Under the pieces are notes generated by a model. The model worked only from the letters and a program-made list of their open reading frames with translations. It was not told where the DNA came from and made no database searches. DNA of 64,000 nt from Aphanomyces cochlioides (lineage: Eukaryota; Oomycota; Saprolegniomycetes; Saprolegniales; Verrucalvaceae): contig JAHQRK010000039.1 of assembly GCA_019828595.1 (NCBI GenBank), positions 105,001 through 169,000 of the forward strand. The letters are read 5' to 3'. The position numbers were made by a program, and so were the translations under genes. The stretch's first letter is position 1; each line of letters begins with the position of its first letter. Shown one piece after another: positions 43,950 through 55,994 of this stretch.

Positions 43950-45511
43950 ATGCCGCGCTCGCATGATCCTCGATTGCCCTCGGCCAGAGACTACTGCGAA
44001 CTCTACTATGGAACAGCTCCAACAGATGCTGATAACAACATATGGACCTGTTCGTGCGGTAAAACTCGCAAGTGCAACAAAAAAAGCACGGTTATCATAA
44101 CTTGTTCGAACAGCTGGCGACAAGAAATCTACTCTTACGTCAAAGCTTGATGTGAAAACCATGAATGTGTTCAATTGGATTGAGTGGATCATCATGGCAC
44201 AACTTCCTTTGTCCTTTGTGGAAAATGAATTTACACGAAAACATACAGCTCTCAAAAAAATTACGTCAAAAACGCTTAAAAACTACTGTTTAAGCTCGTC
44301 GAAATGGTTGAACGCAAAATTGTTGAAGACATGGCGGACGAACCATTTGCATTAGTTTTTGATGGTTGGTCAGTTGACTCGACACACTTTGTTGGCTTGT
44401 TTGTCTCCTACACTACTTCTGGTGAATATCCTGTTGACAAACCAGCACTTTTGGCTTTTGCTCACTTGCTGGATGAAAAAACAAATTTTACTGCTGAAAA
44501 CCATTTTGATTTCATTAAAAACACTTTGGTGTGGTATGGTTTTTCAAATAACAAAATTGAGAAGCGTTTAATAGCTCTGATTGGTGATAATTGTTCAACC
44601 AATAAGGCTACAGCTGACCTTCTTTCAAGGCCTCTGATTGGTTGCCATAGCCACCGTTGCAATCTCGCTGTCGAGCGATATCTCAGCTTGAACATGTCTG
44701 CAGAGCTGGCGAAGGCCACCTCTGTTATGAACAAACTACGCACATTGAAAGGTGGTGGTCGTTTGCGCATGTCAACTCTTCTGAAACTTAAGAGACGCAA
44801 TGCAACGCGCTGGACTGGTGCCGTTGAAATGCTGAGGCGCTATGTGGCATATAGAGATGGTGGACAAATTGATGGAATGGATTCAGAAATGTCATCGCTA
44901 CTTCCTTCTCCGAGCGAGGAACTGAGAATCCGAAGGCATATTCCAACTCTTGAGCAATTTGAGTCGATCACAATAGCTCTACAGTCATCATCGATGACTC
45001 TCCTAGACGCCCGTGGCTTGTTTGATGAGATGATGGCGAAACATCCTGAAATTGGAGAGTATGTATCTACGTCGTCTCAAATTGTGCACTCTGCGGCGTT
45101 TGAGACAGCGATTCTTAAAATTCAAAGTCGTCGTGAAGCAACGCTGACCGACGTGGAAGCTCTCGCAGTCGTTAGGCTCCTCAAAACAGCCTCAGTCGAC
45201 ACAGACACCATGTTCCAAAATGAGAAGAATTACGCGACACAACTGTTGAAGCGTAAGAAGCTTGAGCGCGAGCTAGCCTCTAGCTTTCTACTTACATCGT
45301 TCTTGCTGCCAACGTCGAATGATGTCCAGCGCCTATTCAGTAATGCGCAAAACATATATTCACCAGGGCGCCGCTCTCTTCAGCCTCGGACACTTGAAAT
45401 GCTCCTTTTTTGCGTTCAAATCGTATGTATTGGGACGTGAAGGTTGTTTCCAAGGTTGTGAATTCTCCAACAGCCGCCGAAGATGATATGTCAGATTCGG
45501 ATGATGATTAA
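43950..45511 (+). pseudogene. hAT-family transposase
   Basis: BED-finger start (IWTCSCGKTRKC, then GYHNLFEQL in another frame), then MNVFNWIEWIIMAQLPLSFV. The 378-codon frame 44304-45440 has PFALVFDGWSVDSTHFVGLF (first catalytic block), LIALIGDNCSTNKA, the CHSHRCNLAV motif, NATRWTG, and the dimerisation region LASSFLLTSFLLPTSNDVQR plus FSNAQNIYSPGRRSLQP. The C-terminus (RSNRMYWDVKVVSKVV .. DDD, stop 45509-45511) is reached after a lost T in a T-run near 45408. Three or more single-base shifts inactivate it. No terminal repeats recognised. Confidence 0.85.
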
Positions 45512-46195
45512 TTGTATGTCGAAACTTACATTAATGCATGTTAATCAAAGCTGCATCTAGTTTCGTGGCCGCTGCTGTCGCAATATCGCTAGCTTTTGAG
45601 ACTCGCTGGGTTGGTACGGTGTGGGTAAGCGGGCAATTGATTTCATTGTGACGAGGCATCCACACAACCTTTTCACTCCGGCGGCGTGTTACGGCTTCAC
45701 AGCAGCAGAGTTTTCGTGGGCAATGGCAAGACTCAGCCACAAGATCAAAGAGCCACCAACAGTGGCCAAGCATGCCGATCATTCAAAGTCATTGGTCGTC
45801 GACACGTATGCTCCCTAATCCAAAGTGTGAGATTCCATCTTTGTGTGCATCACAGCAAATACATTGTTGGCCAGCATGGCGGCCTCTGCTTGGTGGTTGA
45901 CCTTCATGGTGGGTCGCAGCATGTGCTCCATTCTCGTGGTCTTGGGGCAACGCCGAGGTCTTGTCCACTGTCTCGTTTGCTTTGCTTGTCCGGTCGGTCA
46001 GGTCGCGAAATGACTTGGACCACTGAACACCTAGCGAAAGCAGGTATTATGGGACAATAATTTGTGTAAAATATTTAATTATTGTCATTATATTATCAAT
46101 AATGGGTTGGGTTCATTTAGAAAAACCAATATAATAGGTGGAGTAATTTAATTTTCAAAATATAATATCAATACAATACTCCCTAGCTCTGCTGT
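45512..46195. other. No gene recognised
   Basis: Between hAT and the Harbinger C-terminal half. Short frames without motifs; the last 150 bp are very AT-rich. Confidence 0.4.
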
Positions 46196-47042
46196 AGGCG
46201 TCTAGTAGAGCCATGTCGACTCCATGCCATTGCAGCAGAGTTTGGAAGATCGGTCGAAGCTTGCAGTCGTATTTACCACACAACAGCTCAAATTCTGCAC
46301 GAGCGATGGCAAGACGTGCTTTACTTTCACGAAGCTTTAATCGAACAGCGTTCAGGTATGTCATGGATCTCTATTATATGATGGAAATGTAGATTTGTAT
46401 GCGAGAGTCATATCTACTAAGAGTGGCTTAAGTGGCTTGACATCATGCATTGGGTTTATTGATGGCACCAAGCAATATGTAGCTCGCCCGTCTCCTCGTG
46501 AAAACCCAGCTGCGCATGAGAATTTGCAACATGCAGTGTACAATGGTCATCCTCGAAAGCATTGTCTTAATTGGCAAGGTGTGACTTGCCCTGGTGGTAT
46601 AGTTGTATCGATGTATGGTTCAGTCGAAGGCCGGCTTCACGACTCTACGATGCTTTCTATGAGCCGCATCCTGGATCGGCTGAATTCTAATCCTACACTC
46701 TCCAAGTTTTGTCTTTATGCGGATCCTGCATATGGTTGTCGTCAATGTCTTGCCAGTCCTTTCCCTGCTGCTTGTCCTGGCTCCCCTGAGGCTGAATTCA
46801 ACGCATCAATGAGCTCAGTGCAGGAATCGGTTGAATGGTCTTTCCATTTGGTCAAAAGTCTTGTGTCATTTGTCAGCTATGACAAGAAGATGAAGGTTCG
46901 CAATGGTCCCGTCGGTGTGCTGTGGCTTGTTTGCACTTTGTTGACCAATTGTCATACGTGCCTGAAGGCCCAAGGAAACCAAATATCAATGTACTTCGAC
47001 ACCCCGCCACCATCGATCGACGAATATTTGGCATTCCGATGA
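46196..47042 (+). pseudogene. Harbinger-type transposase, C-terminal part
   Basis: Exon 46196-46355 (RRLVEPCRLHAIAAEFGRSV, then LHERWQDVLYFHEALIEQRS), intron 46356-46392 (37 bp), exon 46393-47042; the join is in frame for 270 codons. Catalytic DDE_Tnp_4 blocks: CIGFIDGTKQYVARPS, HAVYNGHPRKHCLNWQGVT, EGRLHDSTMLSMS, LYADPAYGC and SVQESVEWSF. The start is missing. The helix that should precede RRLVEPC is found at 38692-38980. Apart from the missing N-terminus I see no lesion. Confidence 0.8.
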
Positions 47043-47362
47043 TTGAAAATATAAATTCGTCTTTGAGTTGTTTTTAACCCTCTCGTGTGGGCCGCCCTGC
47101 GATTCGCTGGTTGACGGCTAAGCTAATCAAAGAGACAAACAGTAGGATAAATCCTTAGTAATTTGTCCAATCAAAAACCGTCATTTTGAACTTCAACAAG
47201 TAATTTAAATAAAAAAATCACCCACTGTTGTGCGATTCGCATTGTAGTAACAATAAATTCTAGCCAATCGTAGATAAGACTGGTGTACTCACTTCAACTT
47301 TTCTTGAGAGTTACCGTTGAATTCAAATCCACAACACGCCACATCATGCGATGAACTTATCA
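47043..47362. other. No gene recognised
   Basis: Short AT-rich gap between convergent reading frames. Confidence 0.4.
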
Positions 47363-48300
47363 TTACTGTGTAGGACCAGCGGCATCGAGCGGCGCAGCTG
47401 CATGATCATCATCGCCAGCAGTAGTATCAACATTGGCGGTCGCTTGCTCATCGGCAACTTCCTGGGCATTCACATCAACAACTTCCGGGACTTCAAGCGG
47501 CGCTTGCGCACCAACTTCTGGGACTTCTGCTGTCGCTTGTGCATCAGCAGCTTCCAAGGCTTCAAACTGCACTTGGGCAACATCGGTTTCGGGTACTTCG
47601 AGCGGCTCTTGCGCTCCAGTAGCTTCTTGAACTTCAAGCGGCGCTTGCGCATCAACAGGTTCCAAGGCTTCAATCGGTTCAGCGACGGCACAGCTTCCGG
47701 CGAAACAAGATCAATGACTTCGACTGATACGGGCGGTGCAACATCAAGATTTTCTGGCGGCGCTTGTGCGGCAACATTTTGCGAGACATCAATCGGAGCT
47801 GCCACGTCAACAGTTCGTCGGGCTTCAGGAACGATTGACACGAGCCACCCACCGTTGAGAATTGCATCTTGACCACCGGCTGTTTGAGGTGCCAATTCAC
47901 CCCACCCATGTTGAGGTGGCCGGGGGTCGCGGTTGTTACGACGAGTGGGTGAGTATTGGCGGCGGCCGCGGTCGTTTGGACGCGATTGAGACCGGCGACG
48001 GCTGCCGCCTCGACCGCCGCGACCACGGCTATGGTAGGAGTAGTCAACGTTGCGGCGGTCGTTGTAATAAGGTCTGTTGTTGTACCCTCTTGGCTCGTCA
48101 TTGCGGTCATAAGATCGACGGTTGAGACGGTCTTCATATGCTTCAAAGCGGCGCTGCACTGATGCCGCTCGTTGTCTGCGACGTCGCTGAGTCGCTGTTT
48201 CCATATTGTTGTTCGCCGGCGCAGCGGCCGCTGGTGCCGCTCCAGCTATGATCGGTGTGAACGTCATGTTGCACAGGAACTGCATCGACATGTTGGCCAT
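47363..48300 (-). pseudogene. RGG/RS-rich protein with acidic repeat tail, one frameshift
   Basis: From ATG 48300 (MANMSMQFLCNMTFTPIIAG) an Ala-rich stretch leads into RRRRQRAASVQRRFEAYEDR, a Tyr/Arg/Gly region with RGRGGRGGSRRRSQSRP, then an aromatic-acidic segment. Near 47685 one base shift is needed to continue in the frame at 47363-47665, which holds short acidic repeats of the form APLEVPE / AQATAEVPE to its stop. An RGG box suggests RNA binding. It may be a host protein or an ORF1-like protein of the adjoining LINE on the opposite strand; I cannot decide. The plus-strand frame 47351-47872 is its shadow. Confidence 0.45.
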
Positions 48301-48394
48301 GGTCAATACGCGACAAATCGGAAAGTGGGAAGACCGTTGAAATGACAGTTGAAATTGTTTTACCAATCATGTCCTTGTATACACCTTTACATTT

Positions 48395-48437
48395 GACTAC
48401 TTCTGTAGCTTAGCGGTACATCGTCCTCTTCGCATCG
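48395..48437 (+). repeat. tRNA-like (SINE) 5' half
   Basis: TGTAGCTTAGCGGTAC resembles a pol III A box and is followed by CTTCGCATCGTGCAG, a 15-mer that recurs at 53884-53898 next to a B-box-like GGGATCAATCCC. Here the sequence passes directly into the LINE reading frame. Confidence 0.35.
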
Positions 48438-51400
48438 TGCAGTATCAAAACATTTCAAGCTGCCATACATGAGTATCATGACAGGAAAAAAGTCCTTCGG
48501 GAAGACACTGCTATGCAAACTCATCTCGAGAAAGCGGAAAGGTGTACCAAATTTCACCTGAAACCACCTCGCACTATCCCTTTACAAAAATCTCCCTTCA
48601 AGGCACTAAAAATGTCCAATGGAAATATTGCTTCCGATCAACAATCAATTTCCTCGACACTCCACGGATTTTATTCTGACCTGTATGGCGACCATGAGGC
48701 AGTTGACAAGGAAAGAATGGCCAAGTATTTAAAAACTCTGATATCTCGCCGACTCAATATCGACGACAAGAGATTTATTGGAGCTCCTCTCACGGCAAAC
48801 GAATTTTATTTTGCCATTAAACACTCCAAACGGAATTCGACACCCGGACCAAATTCACTGCCCTACGAAACCTTGAAAATGTTTCCCCATGAATGGTCCC
48901 TGGCTTTGGAAATGCTATACTATTACCAAATCAACTCTCACTCCAACTTGGCACCCTCCCAATTGACAAGTTTAATTGTACTGCTGTACAAAAAGGACGA
49001 CAAACTACTCCCAAAAAATTACCGTCCCATCAGCTTGGTCAATATCGACGTGAAAATCCTCACAATGGTCCTTGCAGAACGAATGCAGAGAATCATTCAG
49101 TCGATAGTCCACCCGGATCAAACAGGTTTTATTCGTGGTCGGTCAATCCAAACCAATTTACTGCGCTTGGAAGACCTGAATCACTTTATGAAGTTTTATT
49201 CCTCCGAGTCTATTGTGGCCCTCTTGGACTTTGAAAAAGCCTTTGATAGGGTCAACCATTCCTATTTATTAGCAACCCTGAAGGAATTTAATTTTCCACC
49301 GTCCTTTCTCAACATGGTCAAAGTGCTTTATTCAAATCGTCGTGGACGAATTATTGTCAATGGACATTTATCCAACCCATTTAAGATCCAACGTGATGTT
49401 TTACAAGGCGACCCATTATCACCTCTTTTATTTGTCTTGGCGCTAGAACCTATGTGTTTAGCCATACGCAAGAGAAAAGATTTGGGCATACGAATTGGTC
49501 ATCACACTCACACCGGGAGCTATTATGCAGACGACTCCCAATTGTACTCCAAAAATGCATCGACGTTGCAACTCCAACTCGACATCGTCAAAAAATTCTG
49601 TGATGTCTCTGGTTTCAAGTTAAATCTCTCCAAGACAGAATTATTAACCCATGCCAATTTACCTCCAGACCTGGCACCTTTGGCTATTACTGATGACAAA
49701 CCTGCTAAATCGTTGGGCCTTTTAATTTCTCCCAACATCACAGCCACAACACGTTTAAATTCGCTATTGGAGAAATTGGTCACAAGAACACAATTATGGT
49801 CTTATCGAGCACGAACCCTACCCGGAAAAGTGACAATCCTAAGGTCAATTTGTTTTCCTGTGCTCTGGTATCAACTCCAATTTATTCCAATCGACAAAGA
49901 ATATGCCAAACTATTCGACAAGGTCGCCAAGCAATTTATTCACGGCGATACAATTGATCCATATTCGACTCAACGTCATTTGCATCAATTCAACTCGGAC
50001 ATTATTTTCCTTCCAAAAGCACAAGGTGGTCTCGGATTTAAATCGTCTACCCACTGGTGGTCAAAACTACACCGGGTCATGACCTTTAAATGCTTCAAGC
50101 TACTCCTAGCACCACCTCACAACTCGTATGGTCAAACGAAATTGCCAGCATGGTTATCCATTGGAGAATATTTACTCTCCAGAGCCTTCAGTCCATGGGG
50201 AAATTTTTATGATCTCCTTTTCATGAGTCCACACTCTAGTATGTACAAAGCCATATTACACCAAGATAAGGTTCCACCTCTCTGGTCAGCATTTACTCGA
50301 CTATGGTTATCCTTATCTCCAACCCCACTTAAATTTCCCACAGTACACGTCGATGGAAATTTTCTACTTTGGCACAATTAATTCTTACCCTTGGAGAAAA
50401 CTGTCTTTGAACACTGCTATCCAAAGACTTATGATTATGCTGTATCACTGGCAAAATTAAATTTTACCCATGTTCGCCACCTACTCGATGAAAATGGCAA
50501 TCTTATGGATCGGAAAATCCTGTTAGATTGGATTAAATCTCAATGCTCAAGACGCCATTTAGCCGCTCCCGATCATAGATGGTGGTATGCTCTACACGGG
50601 AGACTTAAAGCTATTCTACCATCTCCACCCGAGGACACAGAAATTAATTTTCGTCAGCCTACACCTTATCGGCAGACGGCTACCGAAATTACTTGGGCTG
50701 GAAATTTTAAAGATGGCTTTTTTTTACCCTTTATTGATGCCACCTTGGATGATTTAACTCATGAATTTAAATCCAAATCAGCTCAGGAGGTTTTACCCAC
50801 AGCGCATTTATTGGTACCCTCGGATTTTTATGCCCACAAGGAAAATATTAAAGTGGTCGCATTCTACAGGCAGCCCAAATTTATTCTGCCAACGTACAGT
50901 GCTTTCATATATCGACTGCTTATACGAGCCTTACCTCCCCGATACAAATTCAAGTACTCGGACGGCATCCCGAACACTTGTATTTTTTGTCATGAAGTGG
51001 AGACGTATAAACATCTCATCTTGGACTGTCCATATACTCGAGCATGTTGGAGTCCATTTAAATCCATGGCCAGATCCCTTAACTTTACTTGGCCAACTAC
51101 CATGGAAAAAATATTCTTCTCTCCTATAGCACTCCAAGACAAAGACCTCCAAGCTGGATTTAATTTGCTGTGGCCAATTTTCTTATCTTGTATTTGGTAT
51201 ACAATATGGAAAACTCGGTGCGACCGGATTTACCGTCCAGATTTGCCTAACAAAACACCCATGACGATATCCATATTAGCAGGACACATTATAAAGCGTC
51301 ATCTGTACCAACTCAATCGAGCCTCCTTGGACGACTCCACGAAGGCTTCCTTGACATCGGTGCTTCATAGTTTGCACCAGAATGAGTGGTTCTCTGCCCA

Positions 51401-51440
51401 AATCTTACCACAATCTCAAAACGAGACCTTGGAATCTTAA
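48438..51440 (+). pseudogene. LINE-type reverse transcriptase ORF, 5'-truncated
   Basis: One frame from about 48438 to 51440, broken only by TAA 50379-50381. RT domain: RNSTPGPNSLPYETLK, KNYRPISLVNIDVKIL, QTGFIRGRSI, VALLDFEKAFDRVNHSYL, DVLQGDPLSPLLFVLALEP and the catalytic SYYADDSQLY, then GFKLNLSKTELL. The rest is the thumb and a C-terminal region with a zinc-binding NTCIFCHEVETYKHLILDCP. No endonuclease precedes it, so the copy is 5'-truncated, as is usual for target-primed insertion. The single stop (probably CAA to TAA) suggests a young copy. Clade not determined. Confidence 0.85.
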
Positions 51441-53870
51441 AAGGCATGTTATATTGCAACCTTTGAAGAAATTCACCTAAGTCACCCATATCAATGGGAA
51501 AACTCTAAGTGGATTTTCTCGCGACCCACTTGGCCTTTTCATGCGTTTGATGGCTCGTTAGCCCCAGCTAACAGAGCTCTATGAACACACCAAGTAACTT
51601 TATCTCATGCCGAGTCGTTCACAAAATCGACTTGACTTTATCCGTTCACCCAAAACGGCAAAACTATCGACAACTCTGGCATTGCCCTGACGATCATTTC
51701 AGACATTCTAATGGTCTTCAGAGTTGCTAGACATCCCAAGCAGACAAACGCAAGCGTTATACCGCAAAAAAGTGCTGTGGTTCTCTCACAACATCACTTT
51801 GAAAATTGTTACGACGTCTCCCCCTGGGGGAGAAATCTCAAAATCGAGTGCACACTTTTTGTTCCGGAAAATTGCGCCACGGTGCCTAAAAGATTCTCCC
51901 ATGTCTCCTCCTCAAGATGTGCCAGTTTGCGAGTGCTCAAACCTCGCCAAACTCGTAAAACAAAATTCGAAAGGAAATTCGACTCGGTGACACCCATTTT
52001 GAACCAGTTTCAACCCGTCACCAAAAGTGATATTTCTCTCGACCTACTGCGTGGATTTCTACGTTTAGTGGCTTGTTACCTCAGTTGAATTGAGCTCTAT
52101 GCCGACACCAACTAGCACATATTGCAGATCTATGGTTCAAAACCACGAACCCATTTTGGACTGTCACCCAAACCGGTGAAACTCCAGGACAACTCGAACG
52201 CTTTCCCTACGGTCACCGAGTGACATCTAGGGGTCTAGTGGGTGGCTCCACCACTTATTACGACTAGCCAAAGCGTCAGAACGCCCTGAAACATCCTGGT
52301 TTGCTCGCAATCCTCAATCCAAAATGTCAACCACCCCTAACCACCGGCTACAAAACCTTAAGTCGGCTACAGGTCGCAAATCATTTCCAATCGACCAGCT
52401 ACGACTCTTTTCCATCCTATCATGGCTAGACGAGTGTTTTAAGCCATCAAGAGCAATGATTGAAGCCCTGGAATCTACTTGCCGTCGCCCCGACAACTTT
52501 TGGTGAAATGGCTAAAACTCATCGGAATGGCTCCTGAATGCAAATCAACTCCGATCGTCCAACTTAGAGTTGGAGAGGCTCGAGAATGTCCTCGCGATGG
52601 AATTGAGCTATCAAGCACCATGATAGCAGCACAGGAACCCAACTTCCGACTCTAAACCATTTTGAGCCGATATGGCTCCAAAACGACCATCGTAGCTCAT
52701 TTCAGCTACACGACTCTGTATGCACCGATTAATATGGTGCATCCATCGCTACCCTCCATTGATGGAGGACACCAAGTATGGCTATCTATCTCATAGCCGT
52801 TCGGAAGTTATGACTCCATCAAGTTTCGCCGCCGAGACGCCCGATTGGAAAAATCACTGGTTTTGGCTAGCGCTCTCCCGCTACACGCTACCTATGGCGA
52901 TTCTAATGGTGCGCTATCCTTCGTACGTATCGTGGCTACGTTCCTGCCAAGTGGCTCCATGGACCGTGGCGCCGTTCGAAATCTAGCTCCGACGATGCTC
53001 GCGCTCGAGACCTATCCGCGCATGGCGCATGTCAAAATGGCACCTCCCAAATATTTTACCCGGTTTATTATTTTTGGGGGGGGGGTTTCTCGAAATGCCC
53101 AACCCACAAGGGATTTCCCCTCTATCTCGCCACCATCAACTCCGATGAAGACGCTCCTGAAAACAACTTTGCTTGTCACGGAACGACCGACCTTGTTGAT
53201 TTTTTTGGTTGGTCAAATCGTCCAAGAACATTTTATTTTGGATGGTCCTTTCTCTCAAACCCAGCTTTTCCTATGGTTCCAGCGATTTAATTCAGCCTCC
53301 TGAGGTCGAATTAAATTGGCCACGACCTCTTTTGGATTTTTTGGACTCCTACCCCTTACCAATTTATTTTCCTCGGGCCTGATTTTCTTCTGTTTCGACC
53401 CTTTTGGCAATTTTTGGCTTTCCTCGCCGGTCGATTTATTTATTCATGGATCGACCCAAACTCAAGCTTTTATTTACTTGGCCTTTTCACTCCATACCTT
53501 CCCTTGGAATTTTTATCAATACTTTTGTATACAAAATTTCAAGTCCTTCATGGTCAACCTGAATTCGCCTTGTATCTCGCCACCATCAACTCGGATCAAG
53601 ATGGTCATGAAAAGAAAGTTGATTGTATGGCTCTTCTCTATACTGTTGATTTTTTCACAGTCTGAATCGCCTTGCAACATTTTCTTTCTGCCATGGTCCC
53701 TCCAAATTACCCCTCACCCAAGTCTATTTCGGTTAAGCAACACTGGACGATTTTCCACAAGAACCTTCCAAGGTCATATTTCGCAACACATATTTATTAT
53801 GCGACCTATGAAGCCAAAATCGAAAGTCTAGTTTGCGGCCCTTTTGGGCCATATTAATTCTTTAATATAC
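51441..53870. other. LINE-adjacent region of unknown origin, internal repeat
   Basis: No recognised gene. Two blocks near 53110-53215 and 53565-53670 are related: both read LYLATINSD in one frame and end near VDFF. A G9 run occurs at about 53081. It may be the LINE 3' region or part of another retroelement. Frames such as 53316-53831 lack motifs. Confidence 0.35.
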
Positions 53871-53883
53871 TCAGTTAACCCCT

Positions 53884-53925
53884 TCGCATCGTGCAGGTAC
53901 AGGGATCAATCCCAGCGAGTGAACA
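53884..53925 (+). repeat. tRNA-like (SINE) 3' half
   Basis: CTTCGCATCGTGCAG followed by GTACAGGGATCAATCCC, a B-box-like pol III element. The first 15 bases match 48423-48437. Confidence 0.35.
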
Positions 53926-53997
53926 AACCAGTTATTTATGTCTCTTTTTGTAATAAAATCCTCTTTTCTTTCTAAAATATATTCAAATTCGTCATCA

Positions 53998-54070
53998 TGT
54001 CACAGCTCAGTGGTTTGTCGCCGTGCTCATAGCCGAAAGGTCCAGGGTTCAAACCCACTCGTGCGCCTTA
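53998..54070 (+). repeat. tRNA-related relic with A and B boxes
   Basis: CAGCTCAGTGGT (A-box-like) and GGTCCAGGGTTCAAACCC (B-box-like) are spaced as in a tRNA, but acceptor and T stems do not pair well. Probably a SINE or decayed tRNA rather than a working gene. Confidence 0.35.
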
Positions 54071-54097
54071 ACAATTTATACATTTTTTTCGTTGTCG

Positions 54098-55390
54098 CTA
54101 AACCAAAACGAGTGACTTCTTGGCGCTGCTAGTCTTGGGTTCTTTCTCGCTCTGCTTCTTCATTTTGTAGAGCTCGTTGCCTCTGTCCATCTTGCCGTCT
54201 TTCTTAAAAAGGCCTTTTGGTTGATAGAACGAGTGAAACTTGTCCCAACATGACCGCTGAGCATGAGGACAGAGATGAGCTGGTACAGCTTGCTCGCTCT
54301 GCAGATATGCTTTTGTGCATAAGTAGACTTGAATTACGTCACACCACTGCGTTTTGATGAGTTCGTTGCTTCGCTCATAGTAGCAAACAACACAATAACG
54401 GCGCATTCGCTGGCTGTACGACACTTCCGCTTGCTTGTCGGTCGCACGGCAAGTGTTATTGAGTTTTGGCGGCTGCCGAAGAGAAGCGTCGCGCTGTAAA
54501 GCAGCGGCTTTTGCTTCGGCTGTCGCCTTCTTCAGAGCCTTTGCTGACTGGGTCATGGGTACACTCGAGTACTCCATTGGTACTTGTGTCTCGGAAAACC
54601 TTCAAATGTGAAAAGCAACGTAGCATAGAGATAACTTACAATGTCCAATCCGTTTCGAACAGCATTTGGTTCGCCAGCTTTGTTTGGAAATGCAGGTGCG
54701 AGTCGCGTCGATTGACTGGTTCGCAGATCGTACAGAACGTACAAGTTGGTGATAGCAATGTCTATCAGAGCGAACCCGAGTTTCTTGTACCATTGCTTGA
54801 AGCTTGCTCCTGATGCGATAGAGAATCGTTCGCGTAGTTGATCATGGAGGTCAACACCTTGCATGTACTTGTTGTACAGACCGACGAGTGAGAGGCATTC
54901 TTGTTGGATAGTTTGACTAGTAAAGATAACATGTAATAGCAGCGTGTAAAGTCATACCTTCCAACTCGGCGATGGACAAATGACTTTGTTGTTGCATCCG
55001 CAGTCGAGAGCATGTTCACGACTGTGCCATCGAGCCAGGAAACTGCAATAATGCCCAGAGATGTAGCGACCGACATAACTGCACCGAAGAATACCAGTTG
55101 TCCAGATTGATCACTCGGTGTGAGCCTAGAACAGATTCATCACAGAATAACACGATATGAACTTACCCTCCCATTGTTTTGTGATGTCGATGACATGTTG
55201 CCGCAGTGCACTTGGCTTGACTTCATCGCGAGGTTTTGCTGTGTCGTCGTCTGGGGCTGGCTCACCGTCATCATCGGCTTCGTCGTCGGCTTCCATGTCG
55301 AAATTGCCTGCCGCCTTCGAATGGATCTTGAAGGCAAAAACGTACCAAGTAGTTGCGCATGCTGCAGTGTAAATACGAAAATGATTCCCA
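54098..55390 (-). pseudogene. PiggyBac-type transposase, internally deleted
   Basis: Read downward: an acidic N-terminal stretch (MEADDEADDDGEPAPDDD, RQHVIDITKQWEG), an intron of about 42 bp, VINLDNWYSSVQLCRSL (the MDNFYSS block), a frame change with missing residues, IIAVSWLDGTVVNMLST, an intron of 41 bp near 54917-54957, LYNKYMQGVDLHDQLRE (PiggyBac signature) and FKQWYKKLGFALIDIAITNL. Then an intron or shift near 54610 and a Cys-rich tail (RRYCVVCYYE..HLCPHAQRSC) to 54098. The section between the YSS and SWLDG blocks is shorter than the family norm, so part of the catalytic domain is gone. Confidence 0.7.
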
Positions 55391-55994
55391 AGGTCGCGTC
55401 AAGTTCACTTGCTGTAGCAACAGTATGTATTGTGAGCAGGTGAACTTGCTGCGACTAAGGGCTGCAGATTCTTCAGTGTGAATGCTTTCTGGGTCAGGTT
55501 TTGCATCGTTGTGTCTTCAAGTGATGAATGGGAGTGACTTGTATCCGGTTCCTTTGGCCAATCTTAAAGTTTTCTTGTCCAGTTACATTTTAGATTCAGA
55601 GGCTCGAAAACGAAAAGCTTTTGGGATTGGGGCAGTTTTAAGTACGTGTTTTCGAGGGTTTATCAATTTTTGGAGAATTTTCGTCAATCTAATCTTAAAT
55701 GTGAGTGACCGAAAACTCTCTATTAGAGAGATTTCACAAACGGCTATCTCACGAAAAAACTCCCGAAAATCATAGATTTTAAGAGAGCCTGTTGAAACTT
55801 GATGCATTTCTTGACAAATGCGTCATGATTGTGTCGTGAAAGGGAGTCCTTTCGTGACATTGGAAAGTCGCGAAAAATTCTCCCAATTCTGATGTCGAAC
55901 ATTATACTATATCCGGATAGCTTGTTCGAAGGCGCGAATATTGAGGCGGGAAATGAAGTGATTCAACCCGATTTGCTGCCAACTTTTTGTCAGT
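55391..55994. other. No gene recognised
   Basis: Gap between the PiggyBac relic and the Merlin relic; only short motif-free frames. Confidence 0.4.

Noticed and set aside
47351..47872. 173-aa plus-strand protein
   Set aside because: It is the antisense shadow of the RGG/acidic-repeat gene; its composition is explained by the minus frame.
53998..54070. Functional tRNA gene
   Set aside because: A and B boxes are present, but acceptor, T and anticodon stems do not pair; better explained as a SINE or relic.
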